64,000 bases of DNA from Bordetella genomosp. 13 (GTDB lineage Bacteria > Pseudomonadota > Gammaproteobacteria > Burkholderiales > Burkholderiaceae_B), in the NCBI RefSeq assembly GCF_007679965.1, contig NZ_VEHL01000008.1, positions 186,001 through 250,000 of the forward strand. The letters are read 5' to 3'. The notes beneath the pieces were generated by a model that was given only the letters and a program-made list of their open reading frames with translations, was not told where the DNA came from and made no database searches. A program made the position numbers and the translations under genes. Of this stretch, positions 63,181 through 64,000 are shown piece by piece; position 1 is the first letter of the stretch, and the number at the start of each line of letters is the position of its first letter.

Positions 63181-64000
63181 GTGCCCGTTTCCATCAAAGT
63201 CTTGCGTTGCCTGTTCTGGGGCGTATTGGCGGTCTTCGTGCTGGCCGCCGCTGCGTTCCTGAGCCTGCGGTACTGGGTGCTGCCGCGGGTGGATCAATGG
63301 CGTCCGCAGATCGAGCGCCACGTGTCCGATGCGCTGGGCGCGCGGGTGCGGATCGGCCACATCGACGCCGACTGGAGCGGCCTGAATCCGCGCCTGCGCC
63401 TGGCCTCGGTGCGCGTCTACGAAGACCAGCAGGCCGAGCCCGCGCTGGACCTGCCGTCGGTCAGCGCCGTGGTGGCCTGGCGCAGCCTTGCGCGCCTGTC
63501 GCCGCGGCTGCTGGACCTGCGCGTCGACGAGGCCGACCTGACGGTGCGCCGCGACCCCGAGGGCCGCATCTGGGTGGCCGGCCAGTCCATCGATCCCGAC
63601 GAGCCTTCCGACGGACGGTCCCCCGCGCTGCGCTGGCTGCTGGCGCAGCGCCAGGTCGTGCTGTATCACGCCACGCTGCGCTGGCAGGACCAGCAGCGGC
63701 AGGCGCCCGAGCTGGTGCTGTCCGATCTCGACGTGCTGCTGCGCAACGGCGCGCTGTCGCACCGCTTCGGCATCCATGCGCGCACGCCGGGCGACCTGGC
63801 CGCGGGCTTCAGCCTGCGTGGCGAGTTCAATCGCCACCTGTTCTCGCGCGACGGCGGCAACCCGTTGCGCTGGGACGGGCAGGTCTACGTGCAGCTCGAC
63901 GATGCGCAGCCTTCGGCATGGCAGCCCTGGGTATCGCTGCCGGCCCGTCCCGACGGCCGCATGGCCGCGCGCGCCTGGTTGCGCATGTCGCATGGCCAGG
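63181..64000 (+). CDS. yhdP: YhdP/AsmA-like envelope protein, N-terminal part (runs off right edge)
   Basis: An uninterrupted frame from a GTG at 63181 reaches the window end, about 273 residues. It opens VPVSIKVLRCLFWGVLAVFV, a single N-terminal membrane anchor. The AsmA-like start of YhdP follows (LPRVDQWRPQIERHVSDALG, then VRIGHIDADWSGLNPRLRL). YhdP is a very large periplasm-spanning protein that moves phospholipid to the outer membrane. It is divergent from glnE across 78 bp. Only the beginning is seen, but the frame, codon bias and family pattern are strong. Confidence 0.85.
   Translation, partial: MPVSIKVLRCLFWGVLAVFVLAAAAFLSLRYWVLPRVDQWRPQIERHVSDALGARVRIGHIDADWSGLNPRLRLASVRVYEDQQAEPALDLPSVSAVVAWRSLARLSPRLLDLRVDEADLTVRRDPEGRIWVAGQSIDPDEPSDGRSPALRWLLAQRQVVLYHATLRWQDQQRQAPELVLSDLDVLLRNGALSHRFGIHARTPGDLAAGFSLRGEFNRHLFSRDGGNPLRWDGQVYVQLDDAQPSAWQPWVSLPARPDGRMAARAWLRMSHGQ

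Overview
The window is high-GC chromosomal DNA from a betaproteobacterium of the Alcaligenaceae, most like Bordetella or Achromobacter. That reading rests on family-level recognition: strongly GC-biased third codon positions, a Bug-type (TctC) periplasmic receptor, the HpnCDE squalene genes, a type B L31 protein, and the rimP-nusA-infB-rbfA-truB-typA order. No species call is possible from sequence inspection alone. There is no prophage, IS element or CRISPR array.

Layout, left to right. 1-6108: an unrecognised edge gene, a small exported protein, a nudF-like Nudix hydrolase with a ferredoxin, an exported alpha/beta hydrolase with an odd nucleophile elbow, and clpB. 6130-7835: a hipBA-type kinase/antitoxin pair with a palindromic operator and an AT-rich upstream stretch. 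7925-11433: crcB and hpnC-hpnD-hpnE (squalene from farnesyl diphosphate). 11624-17617: an operon that looks built for D-amino-acid derivatives (D-carbamoylase, PLP dehydratase, Bug receptor, D-aminoacylase) with a divergent LysR regulator, then alr. 19025-23541: an SDR and an ECF sigma / membrane partner / VWA lipoprotein set. 23670-29925: radA, a TSUP exporter, a tiny Lys/His-rich exported protein, a MATE pump, a GT-C glycosyltransferase and rpmE2. 30078-32849: kynB-kynU-kynA (tryptophan to anthranilate). 32971-36072: radC, fkpB-ispH and maiA.

36116-39124 is an RNA-gene region (tRNA-Thr, tRNA-Asn, tRNA-fMet with promoters and terminators) around a CobW-type zinc/metal GTPase. It also holds about 750 bp behind a strong promoter with no convincing gene. 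39125-42465 carries scpB and rluB, both with unusual low-complexity tails. 42466-51129 is the translation cluster rimP-nusA-infB-rbfA-truB-typA, preceded by a structured leader that contains an intrinsic terminator. 51304-54700 holds a LOG-family gene and polA, divergent and nearly abutting. 55413-58938 holds a ZIP transporter, a dienelactone hydrolase and a Na/Pi cotransporter with a Pho-box-like site. The window ends with queH, glnE and the start of a YhdP/AsmA-like gene.

The most unusual structure is at 54747-55295: two inverted copies of a roughly 150 bp hairpin element. Their 76 bp cores differ at 4 positions, two of which compensate within one stem. Their long outer arms differ completely in sequence yet each remains self-complementary. 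A third hairpin at 60196-60284 shares only the flanking motif. This pattern suggests a family of structured repeats conserved for folding rather than coding.
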